Of a stretch of DNA of 8,165 nucleotides, positions 6,450 to 8,165 are shown piece by piece. The DNA is taken from NCBI GenBank assembly GCA_903910215.1, contig CAIVYV010000266.1, positions 1 to 8,165 on the forward strand, written 5' to 3'. The notes below the pieces were generated by a model, which saw nothing but the letters and a program-made list of their open reading frames with translations, made no database searches and was not told the DNA's origin. How positions within the stretch are numbered: the stretch's first letter is position 1; the number at the start of each line of letters is the position of its first letter. Source of the DNA: an uncultured Pseudomonadota bacterium (GTDB taxonomy: Bacteria > Pseudomonadota > Gammaproteobacteria > Steroidobacterales > Steroidobacteraceae). Position numbers and translations under genes: made by a program.

Positions 6450-7814
6450 TCAGTGTGTCCCCGTGGCAGCAGCGCCACTCAAGGCTTGTACCAAGCGCTC
6501 GAGACGGTTGGAGCGAGAGCCCTTCACGAGCAGGCAAACATCAGCCGTGAGCTCGGTTCGAACCGCCGTGATCAAATCCTCGATGTCCGTATGTCGCGTC
6601 GAGCCTGCGCCGAAGCTCTCGGCAGCGAGTGCAGCGAGCGTTCCGAAGGCGAACAAGCGCTCGACGCCGTGAGTACGTGCATAACGCCCGGCTTCTCGAT
6701 GCGCTTCGACCGCGAAATCGCCAAGCTCACCCATATCGCCTATGACGAGCCAGCGACGCGCAGGCTGGTTCGCGAGCACATCGATGGCAGCCTGCATCGA
6801 ACTCGGATTCGCGTTGTAGGAGTCGTCGATCAGTGAAGCCCCCATCGTCGTGCTGCGCCACTGAAGCCGCCCTGCTACCGGTCGCATCGCGGCGAGACCT
6901 GCAGCGACCTGCTCGAGTGTTGCGCCTGCCGTGACAGCCGCGGCCGCAGCACCTAGAGCGTTGATGACGTTGTGCTTACCGGCGAGTGCGAGTTCGATAT
7001 CCACCATGCCTTGCGGCGTATGCATCACGAAACGGGTGACGAAACCCTGTCGATTGCTCGCGGTGTGGATATCGCGGGCGGAAAAATCCGCTTTCGAACC
7101 GAGCCCGAAAGTGACGATGCGAGCCACGGTCATCTCGCGCCACAAACCGGCGAACGGGTCATCGACATTGAGAACGGCTACGCCGTCGGTCGGCAGCGCC
7201 GCGAACAACTCGCCCTCGGCTCGTGCCGCAGCCTCGAGACTACCGAAGCCCTCCAGATGCTCGGCACCTGCGTTGGTGACGAGTCCGATAGAGGGCTGCG
7301 CAAAACCGGCCAACTCCGTGACATCACCAGCGTGGTTTGCACCCATCTCGATAACGGCGTGACGATGCTGCATCTCAAGACGCAGCAAGGTGAGAGGCAC
7401 ACCGATGTGATTGTTGAGATTGCCTGCAGTGGCGAGCGTCGGCGCACGACGCGCAAGAATGCTCGCAAGCATTTCCTTGGTGGTGGTCTTGCCGTTACTG
7501 CCGGCAACGCCGATCAAGATGCCCGCATAGCGACGACGATGAGCGCAGGCCGCCCGTTGCAGCGCAGTAAGACCATCTTCGACCTGTATAACCGGAAAAC
7601 CATCGGACGAGATAACTTCGGCAACGGCACCCGCCGCACCCCGCTTTTGAGCCTCGGCGATGAAGGCGTTGGCATCGAAATTGGGGCCGCGCAGCGCAAC
7701 GAACAATTCGCCGACAGTCAGCTTGCGCGTATCGATACAGACGCTCGAGTAATCGCGATCTTCGCCATGTAGGGCACCGCCACAATCTGCAGCGAACTGA
7801 GCAAGCGTCGCCAT
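6450..7814 (-). CDS. murF: UDP-N-acetylmuramoyl-tripeptide--D-alanyl-D-alanine ligase MurF
   Basis: MurF is the cytoplasmic ATP-dependent ligase that adds the D-Ala-D-Ala dipeptide, completing the UDP-MurNAc-pentapeptide used by MraY. The product has 454 residues (E. coli 452). The N-terminal UDP-substrate domain shows IDTRKLTVGELFVALRG (27-43). The P-loop is GSNGKTTTKEM (105-115), followed by GNLNNHIGVPLTLLRL (131-146), EMGANHAGDV (156-165) and NAGAEHLEGFGS (181-192). HNVINALGA (281-289) precedes the C-terminal domain with DDSYNANPSSM (330-340), GDMGELG (359-365) and KGSRSNRLE (431-439). The unusual point is RAEGELF (198-204): Glu200 stands where E. coli MurF has the lysine that is carbamylated (Lys202 in AKGEIF). 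The rest of the protein looks fully functional. The ATG at 7814 shares one base with the murE stop (TGATG); the upstream ribosome binding site is weak, so translation likely depends on coupling to murE. Confidence 0.97.
   Translation of the reverse strand: MATLAQFAADCGGALHGEDRDYSSVCIDTRKLTVGELFVALRGPNFDANAFIAEAQKRGAAGAVAEVISSDGFPVIQVEDGLTALQRAACAHRRRYAGILIGVAGSNGKTTTKEMLASILARRAPTLATAGNLNNHIGVPLTLLRLEMQHRHAVIEMGANHAGDVTELAGFAQPSIGLVTNAGAEHLEGFGSLEAAARAEGELFAALPTDGVAVLNVDDPFAGLWREMTVARIVTFGLGSKADFSARDIHTASNRQGFVTRFVMHTPQGMVDIELALAGKHNVINALGAAAAAVTAGATLEQVAAGLAAMRPVAGRLQWRSTTMGASLIDDSYNANPSSMQAAIDVLANQPARRWLVIGDMGELGDFAVEAHREAGRYARTHGVERLFAFGTLAALAAESFGAGSTRHTDIEDLITAVRTELTADVCLLVKGSRSNRLERLVQALSGAAATGTH
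6458..6462 (-). promoter_or_regulatory. Ribosome binding site of mraY
   Basis: The minus strand reads GGGGA here, ending 9 nt before the ATG at 6448 and lying inside the last codons of murF. It supports the shorter mraY start over the in-frame alternative at 6478. Confidence 0.65.
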
Positions 7815-8165
7815 CAGGCAGCCACTCGCCGAATGAATTCTTTGACAATCGCCTGGTCGCTGAAGGATCGCTTCTCGCTGCCTACGATCTGGTAATCCTC
7901 ATGGCCTTTTCCGGCGATCAAGACGACATCACCATCGCGTGCTGCCCGCAGAGCCTCACGGATCGCTGACGCTCGATCATGCTGGGTCAGTACGTCACGA
8001 TTCGCGATAATGCCGCGGTGGATATCAGCAACGATCTTCGCTGGATCCTCCGTGCGCGGGTTGTCGTCGGTCACGATGAGCCGATCGGCAAGACGCGCGG
8101 CAATCTCTCCCATCATCGGGCGCTTGCCGATGTCACGATCGCCGCCACAACCAAAGACGACATGC
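7814..8165 (-). CDS. murE: UDP-N-acetylmuramoyl-L-alanyl-D-glutamate--2,6-diaminopimelate ligase MurE, C-terminal part (truncated by window edge)
   Basis: MurE is the cytoplasmic ATP-dependent ligase that adds the third residue of the stem peptide. Only the last 116 residues are present (E. coli MurE is 495); the frame is open to the right edge. The visible part is the C-terminal ligase domain: VVFGCGGDRDIGKRPMMGEI (second to twenty-first visible residue), then VTDDNPRTEDP (31-41 of the visible part), and AGKGHEDYQIVG near the end. The DNPR motif is the signature of enzymes that add meso-diaminopimelate rather than lysine, so the peptidoglycan is predicted to be of the meso-Dap (A1gamma) type normal for Gram-negatives. 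One small deviation is Ile in DRDIGKRP, where Arg or Lys is usual. The P-loop and N-terminal domains lie outside the window. The TGA stop shares its last base with the murF ATG. Confidence 0.96.
   Translation of the reverse strand, partial: HVVFGCGGDRDIGKRPMMGEIAARLADRLIVTDDNPRTEDPAKIVADIHRGIIANRDVLTQHDRASAIREALRAARDGDVVLIAGKGHEDYQIVGSEKRSFSDQAIVKEFIRRVAA

Noticed and set aside
5465..6550. Long plus-strand open frame (361 codons) antisense to mraY
   Set aside because: The product is extremely polar (rich in Arg, His, Glu, Asp and Gln) with no recognisable domain. This is what the complement of a hydrophobic membrane-protein gene gives, because codons with T in the middle become codons with A in the middle. 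MraY on the minus strand is fully intact.
6972..7772. Plus-strand open frame (266 codons) antisense to murF
   Set aside because: It has low-complexity polar composition and no motifs, and lies wholly inside the intact murF gene. It is treated as a shadow frame.
1..8165. Search for an undescribed system, mobile element, CRISPR array, RNA gene or horizontally acquired island
   Set aside because: Every base belongs to a recognised dcw gene, and composition looks even by eye. I saw no direct or inverted repeats, tRNA or rRNA-like stretches, transposase motifs or phage genes. The unusual features are limited to single residues.

Overview
The window is a continuous stretch of the dcw (division and cell wall) cluster of a Gram-negative, G+C-rich bacterium. 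All eight genes read leftward on the minus strand. In transcription order (right to left) they are murE (3' end only), murF, mraY, murD, ftsW, murG, murC and murB (5' end only). No base pair of any length is left over as an intergenic region. Neighbouring genes overlap by 1 or 4 nt or are separated by 1 nt, so the segment looks like part of one long polycistronic, translationally coupled operon. No promoter, terminator, RNA gene, mobile element, repeat or CRISPR array was seen.

Organism: gene order and protein sequence point to Proteobacteria, most likely a gammaproteobacterium outside the enterics. The MraY termini, the DNPR motif of MurE (the meso-diaminopimelate type) and the order murE-murF-mraY-murD-ftsW-murG-murC all fit. 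In E. coli, murB lies outside dcw and is of a different sequence class. Here a murB with the GGPA signature follows murC directly, as I recall from Legionella/Coxiella-type gammaproteobacteria and alphaproteobacteria. I cannot assign a genus.

How the genes work together: MurB (with MurA, not in the window) makes UDP-MurNAc. MurC, MurD, MurE and MurF add L-Ala, D-Glu, meso-Dap and D-Ala-D-Ala in turn. MraY moves phospho-MurNAc-pentapeptide to undecaprenyl phosphate (lipid I). MurG adds GlcNAc (lipid II). FtsW, a SEDS glycosyltransferase, polymerises lipid II at the septum. By analogy with other dcw clusters, ftsL/ftsI would lie off the right edge and ddl, ftsQ, ftsA and ftsZ off the left edge.

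Novelty: this is core, conserved machinery and I do not see an undescribed system. The observations most worth a second look are residue-level: a Glu in MurF where the family's carbamylated Lys is expected, and two substitutions in signature motifs of FtsW (QPSE to QVSE, SYGGSS to SYGRSS). Each may be a lineage trait rather than a peculiarity of this strain.
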